A stretch of 64,000 bases of DNA from the NCBI RefSeq assembly GCF_001443045.1, contig NZ_LKPJ01000004.1:363613-427612 (forward strand), written 5' to 3'. The notes under the pieces were generated by a model. The model searched no databases, was not told where the DNA came from, and worked only from the letters and a program-made list of their open reading frames with translations. Origin of the DNA: Burkholderia ambifaria (GTDB lineage: Bacteria; Pseudomonadota; Gammaproteobacteria; Burkholderiales; Burkholderiaceae). Position numbers and translations under genes: made by a program. Positions 53,482 through 61,931 of the stretch are shown piece by piece (positions within the stretch are counted from its first letter, which is position 1; every line of letters starts with the position of its first letter).

Positions 53482-54048
53482 TCAGCGCGGCAGCACTGCT
53501 TCAGGCAGCGGCGCCCACAGGTCGGCGAGCGTCGACGTGCGCGACGGATCGGCGAGATCCTTGCCGAAGCGCAGGTGGAAATACGCTTCGGGCTCGATCG
53601 ACGAATCGAACAGCCGCGTATAGCCGGTGCGGTCGTACAGTGCCCACGCTTCGGGCTGGCGAAAGCCGGTGGTCAGGTACACGCGTCGATAGCCCTGCTG
53701 CGCGGCGCGCAGTTCGAGCGCGTCGACGATCAGGCGTGCGAGCCCCTGGCGGCGCAGGTCCGCGCGGGTCCAGATGCGTTTGAGTTCGGCGGTTTGCGCG
53801 TCGTAGCGCTTGAACGCGCCGCCGCCGATCGTTTCGCCGTCGCGCAGCAGCAGCACGAACGCGCCTTCGGGCGGCGCGAACAGCCCGGCCGGATAACGCG
53901 CGAGTTCGTCGCGTGCGGACGCGCGGCTGTCGGGGCGGTACGCGTCGTAGCGCGTCGCGTATTCGTCGATCAGCGCGTCGATCAGCGGCTGGGCGCGGAC
54001 GTCGAGCGGTGTCGTGTCGATGATGCGGTCGTTCGTGGCCATGGGCAT
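53482..54048 (-). CDS. GNAT family N-acetyltransferase (SnaA/YxeL-like by context)
   Basis: 188 residues from the ATG at 54048; a second ATG two codons later is equally possible. The GNAT core is clear: FVLLLRDGETIGGGAFKRYDAQTAELKRIWTRADLRRQGLARLIVDALELRAAQQGYRRVYLTTGFRQPEAWALYDRTGYTRL. The R-R-Q-G-L-A acetyl-CoA loop and the late aLYdrtGY motif are intact. As first gene of an operon with an amino-acid importer and an NtaA-type monooxygenase, it matches acetyltransferases that acetylate S-alkyl or S-succino-cysteine before oxidative cleavage in Bacillus. That assignment is inference from context. Confidence 0.9.
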   Translation of the reverse strand: MPMATNDRIIDTTPLDVRAQPLIDALIDEYATRYDAYRPDSRASARDELARYPAGLFAPPEGAFVLLLRDGETIGGGAFKRYDAQTAELKRIWTRADLRRQGLARLIVDALELRAAQQGYRRVYLTTGFRQPEAWALYDRTGYTRLFDSSIEPEAYFHLRFGKDLADPSRTSTLADLWAPLPEAVLPR

Positions 54049-54359
54049 CGCGAAGGGCGCGCGATGCGGACGTTCCTGGCGGGGGCGGGGCACACGGCCC
54101 GTCCGGTCTGTTCCGTTATCGCGACGCGGTTGTCGTGATGGCGGCGGCCGTTGGGTATCCTGCGAGACATCCGGCGTGCCGCCGCCGTTTGGAACACGTT
54201 AGCGGTGCGGACGGCAAAGGCGAACGAAGCAATTTCGATAAGGATTTCGCGGGGGAAGTCAGAAGGCTTGCAGGGGAAGGGGCGACGAGGAAGGTGCGCA
54301 TGCGTCGAATTTCCTGTTCCACGCACGCGCAATGCCGAACGGCGAGCGTGAACAGGCCC
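54049..54359 (-). other. Region upstream of the organosulfur operon (311 bases)
   Basis: It holds the operon promoter presumably, with AT-rich bases at 54225-54260 (CAATTTCGATAAGGATTTCG). I see no clear CysB- or other named operator. The mqsA gene ends at 54360, so the upstream boundary is the antitoxin stop codon. Confidence 0.45.
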
Positions 54360-54761
54360 CTAGGCTGCGCGCACTTCGGCAAGCAGATCGGGATGACGAT
54401 CCAGAATCTTGAGCAACTTCACCAGGGCAAGCGGAGGGTTCGTCTTGCCGGTTTCGCAGCGCGAGAACGCATTGACGCCGCCGCCGAATAGCTCGGCCGC
54501 CTCGCGTTGATCCAGCATCAGCTTCTTGCGCACCTTCGCAATGAACTTCGGGTCGACGATGGTCGAGTTCACCTGCTTGTTGAACTCGCCTATCGCTTCC
54601 CCAAGCCGGGTTGCCTCGTCGATATCAAGCACCGACTCTCCGCAGGCCGGACAGAAGTCGCCGGTTATATCGCGAACGACGGTCGAGCGGCCCTTGTACG
54701 TGTAAGGGATGTCTCGTGTATCACGGACCAGTTTCGCGGCACCGCACGCAGGACACTTCAT
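54360..54761 (-). CDS. mqsA: MqsA antitoxin (zinc finger plus HTH)
   Basis: 133 residues from the ATG at 54761. An AAGGAG lies 8 bases before that ATG but only 2 bases before the in-frame ATG at 54767, so the later start is better. It also gives the Cys numbering C3, C6, C37, C40 of E. coli MqsA. The zinc-binding N-terminal domain (MKCPACG...DFCPACGE) wraps the toxin. The C-terminal helix-turn-helix, with KVRKKLMLDQREAAELFGGGVNAFSRCETGKTNPP, binds the operon operator. It neutralises MqsR and autoregulates the pair. Confidence 0.95.
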   Translation of the reverse strand: MKCPACGAAKLVRDTRDIPYTYKGRSTVVRDITGDFCPACGESVLDIDEATRLGEAIGEFNKQVNSTIVDPKFIAKVRKKLMLDQREAAELFGGGVNAFSRCETGKTNPPLALVKLLKILDRHPDLLAEVRAA

Positions 54762-54763
54762 TT

Positions 54764-55060
54764 TCATCGCTCCTTGAAAGACACGATCAACACGTCGTCT
54801 ATCACGGTCGGTTTCAGATATACGTCGCCGTTCACGGTGCGACGCCAATAGACGTCCTGCCAGATCGTGTGGTCGGCGTAGGTCGTCATGCTCTTGTAGA
54901 AATCGGCGGTGTCCAGCGACATCACGACACCGATTACCTCCGTTTCCGTGAAACCCGGTTGCCGGGCGCCGAATACCGCACTCGTCGTCATCCGGACGCT
55001 GCCGATCTCGACGAGTGCCTTGACCCGGGACAGCTTGCAGTGAGGCGTTCTCTTTTCCAT
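54764..55060 (-). CDS. mqsR: MqsR toxin (mRNA interferase)
   Basis: 98 residues, exactly the length of E. coli MqsR, with the same opening MEKRTPH. The segment DFYKSMTTYADHTIWQDVY and the ending VIDDVLIVSFKER are near-identical to E. coli. The reported catalytic residues Lys56, Gln68, Tyr81 and Lys96 are all conserved. MqsR is a ribosome-independent endoribonuclease that cuts mRNA at GCU. The toxin gene precedes the antitoxin gene, as in E. coli. An operator palindrome lies 10 bases upstream. Confidence 0.96.
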   Translation of the reverse strand: MEKRTPHCKLSRVKALVEIGSVRMTTSAVFGARQPGFTETEVIGVVMSLDTADFYKSMTTYADHTIWQDVYWRRTVNGDVYLKPTVIDDVLIVSFKER

Positions 55061-55069
55061 CTGCGATCA

Positions 55070-55084
55070 TAACCAAAAGGGTTA
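55070..55084 (-). promoter_or_regulatory. MqsA operator (TAACC-5-GGTTA)
   Basis: A perfect inverted repeat TAACC/GGTTA with 5 bases between arms, just upstream of the mqsR start. It resembles the E. coli mqsRA operators (AACCT, 3 bases, AGGTT). A second partial copy (CAGGTTGGTTAA) lies at about 55091-55102. Confidence 0.75.
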
Positions 55085-55168
55085 ATTTGTCAGGTTGGTT
55101 AATGGCGCACGCGTGCCGTCCGCCATTACCGGCAGACAGCACAGGAAAGAGATGGATCCGGATTTGGC

Positions 55169-56206
55169 CTATTGACCGATGACGCGCGGCGGCGTCGACG
55201 CCTCCGCCAGCTGAAACAGGCAATCGCCGCGTTGCACCTGCGCGGGCACGCGCTTGCACACCACTTCGCCGTCGCCCTTGAAGCGGTGCAGCACCGGCTC
55301 GCGCAGCGGCGTATCGGGGAAGTGCACCCATGCGGCCGGCTGGCCGGCCGTCACCTGGTCGCCGAGTTCGACGAGCGGTTCATACAGCCCGCGTTCGTAC
55401 GCATAGACGAAGTGGCGATCGCCGTCGACGCGCAGGAAGCGCGTGACGGTCGGCGGCGCGTCGGGCACGAGTGGGCCGCGCAGCAGGCCGATATGACCGA
55501 GGTAGTGCAGCAGCCCGTGGCGGCCGAGCCGGATCAGCGCCGGATCGGCCATCCCCGCACCGCCGAGTTCGGTGACGATCGAGATCGCGCCTTGCCGGCG
55601 CGCGGCCGATGCCGAATGCACCGGGTTCGGCGCGTGCAGCAGCGCGTTCGGCAGCCCGAAGGCCACGAGCAGCCCGTTGAGCTTCGCGGCTTCGTCGTCG
55701 TCGAGCGGATCGATCGCGAGCATGTTGCCGCCCTGGTACAGCAAGGAACTGCCGCCCGAATGCAGGTCGACCAGATACTGCGCGCGCGACAGCAGTGCAT
55801 GCTCGATGTAGTGCGCGATCATCTGCGTCGGCGTGCCGGCCGGATCGCCGGGGAAGCTGCGGTTCAGGTTGCCCTCGTCGAGCGGCGACACGCGCAGGCC
55901 CGCGTCCGCCGCGGGGAAGTTCGCCATCGGCAGCAGGATCAGTTGCCCGCTGATCATCTCCGGATCGATCTCGCGCATCAGCTGCGACACGATGATCTGG
56001 CCTTCGTATTCGTCGCCGTGGTTGCCGGCCATCACGAGTGCGACCGGACCGTCGCCGTTGCGGATCGACGCGATCGGGATCGGCAGCCAGCCGTATGCGG
56101 AGCGATGCACGGAATGCGGCAGGCGCAGGTAGCCCGCATGCTTGCCTTGTGCATCGAGGTCGATTTCGCAGTGGATGGGATTTCGGTGTGAAGAGGAGGC
56201 GGTCAT
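55169..56206 (-). CDS. Succinylglutamate desuccinylase/aspartoacylase family deacylase (DoeB-like)
   Basis: 345 residues from the ATG at 56206. M14-type deacylase with zinc ligands in MAGNHGDEYEG (His and Glu, about residues 61-64) and DLHSGG (about residues 147-152). The middle part MISGQLILLPMANFPAADAGLRVSPLDEGNLNRSFPGDP is characteristic of N-alpha-acetyl-diaminobutyrate deacetylase (DoeB) and aspartoacylase-like proteins. A C-terminal biotinyl-lipoyl-like domain follows. It removes an acyl group from an N-acyl amino acid. An acetyltransferase-based salvage pathway needs a deacylase, but this gene is separated from that operon by mqsRA. No doeA is adjacent. Confidence 0.88.
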   Translation of the reverse strand: MTASSSHRNPIHCEIDLDAQGKHAGYLRLPHSVHRSAYGWLPIPIASIRNGDGPVALVMAGNHGDEYEGQIIVSQLMREIDPEMISGQLILLPMANFPAADAGLRVSPLDEGNLNRSFPGDPAGTPTQMIAHYIEHALLSRAQYLVDLHSGGSSLLYQGGNMLAIDPLDDDEAAKLNGLLVAFGLPNALLHAPNPVHSASAARRQGAISIVTELGGAGMADPALIRLGRHGLLHYLGHIGLLRGPLVPDAPPTVTRFLRVDGDRHFVYAYERGLYEPLVELGDQVTAGQPAAWVHFPDTPLREPVLHRFKGDGEVVCKRVPAQVQRGDCLFQLAEASTPPRVIGQ

Positions 56207-56438
56207 GGCGGCATCGTTCGAAGAACGGGAATCTGCCATCTTATCGGGAAACGCCCGCCGCGCGGCGGGCGCGGTGCGTGCGGTGCCGAATGCCGTCACT
56301 CGGCCCATGCGCGAAGACACGACATGCGCAACGGGAGCAGCCGCGTGCGATGTTGCAGCGCTGAAACGCTTGCGGGCTCGCGCGCGCCGCGTTGCGCGTC
56401 AGCCCCTTGTCGTGACAGGGCCGGCACGCGCGATCGCG

Positions 56439-56714
56439 TCAACGCCCCGACGTTTCAGCTTCGATACGGCCTTCTTCCCACAGCGCCCAGAAGCGGCTGC
56501 CGGCACGATACGGATTCGCGCGTCGCGCCGCATGATCGGTAACGCCCTGGCGAAAGGCGCCGTACAGCGTCAGCGGCGGGTTGTCGACGCACACGGCTTC
56601 ACGGGCGGCGGTCGTGCGGCGCTCGGAAACGAGCCGCCGGATCAGCGAGGCACCGTCGATCACATCCAGTTGATCGATCGTTTCTGCGCGACTGAGGACT
56701 TCGACGGTATTCAT
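56439..56714 (-). CDS. Hypothetical protein
   Basis: 91 residues with AGGGGAG 7 bases before the ATG. The sequence MNTVEVLSRAETIDQLDVIDGASLIRRLVSERRTTAAREAVCVDNPPLTLYGAFRQGVTDHAARRANPYRAGSRFWALWEEGRIEAETSGR is soluble, mixed-charge and without a signal peptide. The end is aromatic (FWALWEEGR). I do not recognise a family. The gene is isolated, with 232 bases to the deacylase start and 279 bases to the diguanylate cyclase stop. Codon use is normal for the window. Confidence 0.65.
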   Translation of the reverse strand: MNTVEVLSRAETIDQLDVIDGASLIRRLVSERRTTAAREAVCVDNPPLTLYGAFRQGVTDHAARRANPYRAGSRFWALWEEGRIEAETSGR

Positions 56715-56993
56715 GTGCGGGCTCCCCTGACATCCTCTTTTCCAGTCAAGGAGCAATAAGAGTGCCAACCATGAAACACCGCGCAACGCTGAGATCGTGC
56801 GGGCTTCTGCTGCGATCGTGACGCGCGGCGCGGGCCGATGTTACGGAACACGTCACGTGACATGGCCGTGCGACGCGAACACATGCGCGCACGCGCCGTG
56901 CCAGGCAACGCGTTGCGGAAATGAATCGCGGGAAGCGAAGGGACGTACAGGGAAGCGCGGTAACGGGCGGCGGAAACGAGGGCGCCAGTGCGT

Positions 56994-58544
56994 TCAGCTC
57001 GCGGCCGCAGGCGCCACGCGGCGGCTGCCGGCCGAATAGAAGCGGTAGATCCCCTTGCCGGCGGACTTCGCATCGTACAGCGCGCTGTCGGCCTGCCGGA
57101 TCAGTTCGTCGGGCGAGCCGTGCCCGTCGTCGAGCGCGATGCCGATGCTGATCCCGAAGCTCACGGTTTCGCCGATCGACAGCGTATACGGCGCCGAGAT
57201 TTGCTGGATGATGCGCGCGGCGAGGACCGAGCAGGCCTGCATCGTGGTGGCGTCGAGCGCGACGACGAACTCGTCGCCGCCGATCCGCGCCGCCAGCTCG
57301 CCGGCCGGCAGCGTCTTGCCGAGCCGCTCGGCGACCTGCGTGAGCACTTCGTCGCCGGCCTGGTGGCCGAACCGGTCGTTGATCGCCTTGAAGCCGTCGA
57401 GGTCGAGATACATGACGGCGAGCGTGGCGCTCGGCAGCCGCGGCCGATGCGCGAGCATCCGCTTGAGTTCCGCATGCAGTTCGTGGCGGTTCGGCAATCC
57501 CGTCAGCGCGTCGTGCCGCGCGAGGTGCCGGATGTGCTGCTCGGTGCGGCGGCGCGCGGTCACGTCCTCGACGATGATCACCGCGTTGCCGTCCGGCACG
57601 CGATGGCGCGTCAGTTCGAGTTGGCGGCCGTCGGCGAGCGTGATGTCGAGCGGCTCCGGTTCGTCGTGGCTCAGCCAGACGTCGCATTGCGCGGCGAGAC
57701 CGGCGCCGTCGGGATCGGTGACCGTGTTCGTGCCCAGCGCCGCGACGACGTCGGGCAGCGGCGTGTCCAGCATGATTTCGCGCGGAGAGCCGAACAATTG
57801 TGCGGTGCGCCGGTTCGCGACGATCACGCGGCTCTCGCCGTCGATCATGCAGAGGCCGTGCGGCATGTAGGTCAGGGCGGCGTCGAAGTGCGCGACGAGC
57901 TCGGCATTGCGCTGGCGTGCGGCGATCAGTGCGACCAGCACGCGGTAATGGCGCTGGACGACCGTGCGCATGGCGGCAAGATAGATCACGAGCGGCGGTA
58001 GCAGCAGCCATGCGCCCGGCCGGGAGACCAGCAGCGCGCCGATGCCGATCGGCACGACGCCGAGCGTGACCTGCGTCATCGCGAGCCGCGGCAGCGCCGA
58101 ATTGCGCGACGCGATCCCGCCGAACACACCGCCCGCGACCATCACCGACAGCGTGCCGAGCTCGACGTCGGGCGCATCCACGCAGCCCATCACGCCGAGG
58201 CCGAGCACGAAGCACGCGGCGAGCGACACGGGCGCATAGCGCCGCGCCCAGTATTCGGCGCGATCGTCGCCGGCGGCGCGGCGTATCGTATATGCGCGTG
58301 CGATCGCGAGCCGCGCGGCGAGCAGGGCGACGTCGACGACGAGCCACACGAAACACCACAGTTGCTGGAGCCGGATCAGCGCGATCGCCGCGACGAACGC
58401 GCTGGCGAGGCCGGATAGTGCCATCGGCCGCACGTCCTCGAACAGCGTGACGAGCATCGACGGGCGCAGTGCGGCCGTCACGCGGTGATTGCCGCAGGGG
58501 GGTGTGGCGAGAACAGCGTTCAGGAGGCGTGCCTTGACTGCCAT
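56994..58544 (-). CDS. Diguanylate cyclase with membrane sensor and PAS domain
   Basis: 516 residues from the ATG at 58544. About six hydrophobic helices occupy residues 40-210, followed by a PAS domain (about residues 225-340, with MPHGLCMIDGESRVIVANRRTAQLFG). The GGDEF domain has RHDALTGLPNRHELH, DLDGFKAINDRFGHQAGDEVL and the active site GGDEF at 422-426. The site is intact, so it should make cyclic di-GMP. The RxxD product-inhibition site expected 5 residues before GGDEF is absent (PAGE instead), so feedback inhibition may be missing. No EAL domain is attached. Confidence 0.94.
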   Translation of the reverse strand: MAVKARLLNAVLATPPCGNHRVTAALRPSMLVTLFEDVRPMALSGLASAFVAAIALIRLQQLWCFVWLVVDVALLAARLAIARAYTIRRAAGDDRAEYWARRYAPVSLAACFVLGLGVMGCVDAPDVELGTLSVMVAGGVFGGIASRNSALPRLAMTQVTLGVVPIGIGALLVSRPGAWLLLPPLVIYLAAMRTVVQRHYRVLVALIAARQRNAELVAHFDAALTYMPHGLCMIDGESRVIVANRRTAQLFGSPREIMLDTPLPDVVAALGTNTVTDPDGAGLAAQCDVWLSHDEPEPLDITLADGRQLELTRHRVPDGNAVIIVEDVTARRRTEQHIRHLARHDALTGLPNRHELHAELKRMLAHRPRLPSATLAVMYLDLDGFKAINDRFGHQAGDEVLTQVAERLGKTLPAGELAARIGGDEFVVALDATTMQACSVLAARIIQQISAPYTLSIGETVSFGISIGIALDDGHGSPDELIRQADSALYDAKSAGKGIYRFYSAGSRRVAPAAAS

Positions 58545-59054
58545 GGCTTTTTTGACCTCGACACGATGCGATTCACCGCCGGCCGGCCCGCACGGCACGT
58601 GGCGGGATGACCGGCGAGCCGGATGCGCACGACATTACCATGAAACATCGACCGAGCGTGCCGTGCGGGCGCGTCGGCAAGTAGTCGTAAACCACGGCCG
58701 CGAGAGCCTTGCGCATTCGCCGGCGCGCGGGCAGGATCGTTGCGGACGGGACGATGTCGGGTAGCCGCCCGTGGATCGGATTCGCCGCGCGCCGCACGTG
58801 GCCTGCCGATGGCGCGCGATCGGCGGACGGTGCTCGATGCGGCCCCGCGCCGCCGCGTTGCCTCGCGTGGATGCCACCCGCGACCGGCCGCCACAGCCTG
58901 CCACAGCCCGTCTGAATCCGATCATAAGAAATCCAATAAGTAATTCATGCGAGAAATACTATAGGCGATATATCCAAAACAATGCCAGAATGCGCGCCGC
59001 TCCGAACGCCGCGACACCCGATCGCCGTCCGAGCCGCATCAGGAGGTTCCCCCA
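58545..59054 (+). other. Intergenic region between diguanylate cyclase and molybdenum hydroxylase operon (510 bases)
   Basis: No gene. The first 370 bases are GC-rich. From about 58915 to 58995 the composition becomes AT-rich (for example ATAAGAAATCC and GAAATACTATAGG), which is the likely promoter of the downstream operon. TACTAT at 58962 is a candidate -10. Confidence 0.5.
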
Positions 59055-61931
59055 ATGAAAAACCACGGCCTGTCACGGCGGGGTTTTCTGAAAGCCAGCG
59101 TGCTGGCGGGCGTCGCGGTCTACGTCGCGCCCATCGGCAGCCGCGCGTTCGCGGCGCTCTTCGAAGAAAAACTCCTCACACCCGTCAAATGGGATAGCGT
59201 CACCGGCATCCCCCAATTCCGCATCGACGGCATCGCGAAGGTCACGGGCGCGAAAGTGTTCGCCCGCGACGTGCGCGCGGCCGACATGCCGCACTGGCCG
59301 CAGCAGCAGTCGCACGCGCTGATCCTGCGCGTCACGCAGGCCGACCGCATCTACGCAGGTTTCGACCTGTCGCTGCTCGGCGACGAACTGAAACCGGACC
59401 GTGTGGTCACGGCCGACGATCTCGCGCGCGACGGCGTCGCATTCCCGGCGTTCTACGGCGACGACATGCTGCTGCCCGCGGGCAAGACGCCCGCGTATCT
59501 GGGCCATGCGGTCGCGATCCTCATCTATCACGACTTCGCGCGCTTTCGCTTCGCGAAGAACGCGCTCAAGTTCCGCGACGACGTGATCCGCTACGGCGCG
59601 GTCACCGGCCCGCTCGAGCGCGATCCGTGGGGCACGTTCCGCTATGTGCGCGTGGGCGGCAAGACGGCCTACGACGACGATGTCTACTCGAGCCTGAAGG
59701 ACGCGCCGATCTTCCCGAGCATGATGCGCAAGCACCTGCCGGTCTGGCCGGACGGCAAGGAGCACGGCAAGCTCGACGAACAGGGGATGTTCCTGGCCGG
59801 CCAGATCGCGGCCGAACTCGATCGTCCGTCGGCCGACTGGCTCGTGTTCGACCGCGAGTACAACACGCAGTCGGTCGATACCGCCGCGCTCGAACCCGAC
59901 AACGCGAACTGCTGGTACGACGCCGCGACGCAGTCGCTGCACCTCGTCGTACCGACCCAGTCGCCGCTCGAAGTGGCGGAGAACGCGGCCGCGATGGTCG
60001 CGAAGTGCCGCTTCCCGGTGAAGAAGCTGTTCGTGCATCCGTGCTACACGGTCGGCTACGGCTCCAAGGATCACTTCAACGTGCCGTTCTACGGCCTCGT
60101 CTGCGCGCTGTATGCGGACGGCCGCCCGGTGCGGTTCGCGAACGATCGCTACGAGCAGTTCCAGACGTCGCTGAAGCGTCACGCGTTCAAGATGCATTAC
60201 CGGATCGCGGTGGATCGCAACACGGGCCTGCTGCAGTCGTTCAAGGGCGACTTCGAGGCGAACGGCGGCGGGCGCTCGAACTTCTCGCCGTCGGTCGCGA
60301 TGGTCGGCGCGACGGCCGCGCAATCGATCTACTACTTCCCGAAGAGCGATCTCGCGGCGGTCGCGATCGCATCGCGCGCGATCGACGCCGGCTCGGCCCG
60401 CGGCTACGGCACGCTGCAGAGCATGGCCGCGACCGAGATGGCCGTCGACGAAATCGCCGCGCAACTGAATCTCGATCCGATCGATTTCCGCCTGCGCAAC
60501 GCGCTGCGTTCGGGGATGAAGAACACGCAGGGCGCGATTCCCGCGGGCGCGCTGCGCGTCGAGGAAGTGCTGGAGCGTGCGAAGCAGCATCCGCTGTGGA
60601 CGCGGCGCGCCGCGCGCAAGGCCGAATTCGAGGCAGCGAACCCGGGCAGGCGCTACGGCGTCGGCTTCGCGTGCGTGCAGAAGGATTTCGGCACGGGTGC
60701 CGAGGCATCGTTCGCGAAGGTCGAATTCGACGAGAACGGCAAGGTGTCGCTGCATCACACGGCCGCCGAGATCGGCACCGGGATGTCGACGTCGCAAGCC
60801 GTCGCGGTCGCGAAGTGGCTCGGTCGTCCCGCGACCGAGGTGCGCGTCGCGCTGACCGAATGGCCGGACCTGCCGGTCGAGACGAGCGGCGATCCGTATC
60901 TGATGTCGCAGGCCGACCAGGACCGCCTGAGCGCGAACCCGCGCTGGTCGCCGGGCTATGCGTCGCCGTCGAGCGCGACGAACTCCGCGTACTACTTCAC
61001 GCACAGCACGCGCGAAGCCGCGCGCGCGGTGTTCCGCTACGGGCTGTGGCCGGCCGCGATGTCGATCTGGACGCGCGGCCTCGGCGGCGGCCAGGCCGCG
61101 CCGTACACGATCCGCATCGAGGACGCGCGCTGGGTCGACGGCAAGCTGACCGCCGACGGCCTCGAGCCGCTGACGTTCGAGCAGCTCGCGAAGCAGGCGC
61201 ATGCGCTCGGCCTGCCGACCGGCGCCGTCGTGCACGTGTTCAACCGCTGGCAGTGGACCGACGCCGAGTTTGAAGTAGGCGGCGCGGTCGATCGTCTGCC
61301 GATCGACGGGCTGTCGCTGCGCGTCGGCGCGCCGAAGACCGGCGACGATGGCCCGATGACGGGCACCGCCGCGCCGGCAGGCGCGACCGCGATGCGCGGC
61401 ACGCTGGCGCCGACCGCGAACGGCTACCGCGTGCTGGACCGCAAGCGCGTGTTCATCCCGCCGACGAGCCGCAACAACGCCGCCGTCACGTACTACACGG
61501 CAGTCGGCACGCTCGTCGAGCTGGCCGTGCACGAGGCGACCGGCAAGGTCGAGCTGCTCGCGCATCACTCGATCATGGAGTGCGGCAACCAGATCTCGCC
61601 GCAGCTCGTGTCGGGCCAGTTGCAGGGCGGCCTCGCGATGGGCATCGGCCATGCGCTGCACGAGTACCTGCCGCTTTACGAGGATGGCCCCGGCAACGGC
61701 ACGTGGAACTTCAACCGTTACCAGCTGCCGCGCGCGACCGACGTCGCCGTGTGGTCGCAGACGGGCGACATCCTGCCGCCGCTGTCCGAGACCGATCCGC
61801 CGAAGGGTGTCGCCGAAGTGGTGATGATCCCCGTCGTTGGTGCGATCGTGAACGGCATCGCGCATGCGATCGGCCATCGTTTCACCGATTTGCCGGTGAC
61901 CCCGCAAAAGATTCAGGAGGTGCTCGCATGA
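59055..61931 (+). CDS. Molybdenum hydroxylase large subunit (IorB/xanthine dehydrogenase type, Tat-exported)
   Basis: 958 residues, long for the family. AGGAGG precedes the ATG. The N-terminus is a Tat signal, LSRRGFLKASVLAGVAVYVAPIGSRAFA, so the enzyme works in the periplasm. The molybdopterin domain has GYGTLQSMAATEMAVDEIAAQLNLDPIDFRLRNAL, HHTAAEIGTGMSTSQAVAVAKWLG, and the end KGVAEVVMIPVVGAIVNGIAHAIG with the likely catalytic Glu. It oxidises an aldehyde or aromatic N-heterocycle using water. It overlaps the iron-sulfur subunit gene by 4 bases, and the cytochrome gene follows, forming an electron-transfer chain. Confidence 0.94.
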   Translation: MKNHGLSRRGFLKASVLAGVAVYVAPIGSRAFAALFEEKLLTPVKWDSVTGIPQFRIDGIAKVTGAKVFARDVRAADMPHWPQQQSHALILRVTQADRIYAGFDLSLLGDELKPDRVVTADDLARDGVAFPAFYGDDMLLPAGKTPAYLGHAVAILIYHDFARFRFAKNALKFRDDVIRYGAVTGPLERDPWGTFRYVRVGGKTAYDDDVYSSLKDAPIFPSMMRKHLPVWPDGKEHGKLDEQGMFLAGQIAAELDRPSADWLVFDREYNTQSVDTAALEPDNANCWYDAATQSLHLVVPTQSPLEVAENAAAMVAKCRFPVKKLFVHPCYTVGYGSKDHFNVPFYGLVCALYADGRPVRFANDRYEQFQTSLKRHAFKMHYRIAVDRNTGLLQSFKGDFEANGGGRSNFSPSVAMVGATAAQSIYYFPKSDLAAVAIASRAIDAGSARGYGTLQSMAATEMAVDEIAAQLNLDPIDFRLRNALRSGMKNTQGAIPAGALRVEEVLERAKQHPLWTRRAARKAEFEAANPGRRYGVGFACVQKDFGTGAEASFAKVEFDENGKVSLHHTAAEIGTGMSTSQAVAVAKWLGRPATEVRVALTEWPDLPVETSGDPYLMSQADQDRLSANPRWSPGYASPSSATNSAYYFTHSTREAARAVFRYGLWPAAMSIWTRGLGGGQAAPYTIRIEDARWVDGKLTADGLEPLTFEQLAKQAHALGLPTGAVVHVFNRWQWTDAEFEVGGAVDRLPIDGLSLRVGAPKTGDDGPMTGTAAPAGATAMRGTLAPTANGYRVLDRKRVFIPPTSRNNAAVTYYTAVGTLVELAVHEATGKVELLAHHSIMECGNQISPQLVSGQLQGGLAMGIGHALHEYLPLYEDGPGNGTWNFNRYQLPRATDVAVWSQTGDILPPLSETDPPKGVAEVVMIPVVGAIVNGIAHAIGHRFTDLPVTPQKIQEVLA

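Noticed and set aside
56761..56823. Micro-ORF of about 19 codons behind AAGGAG
   Set aside because: A good ribosome-site match is present, but the length is too short and there is no conservation evidence; chance cannot be excluded.
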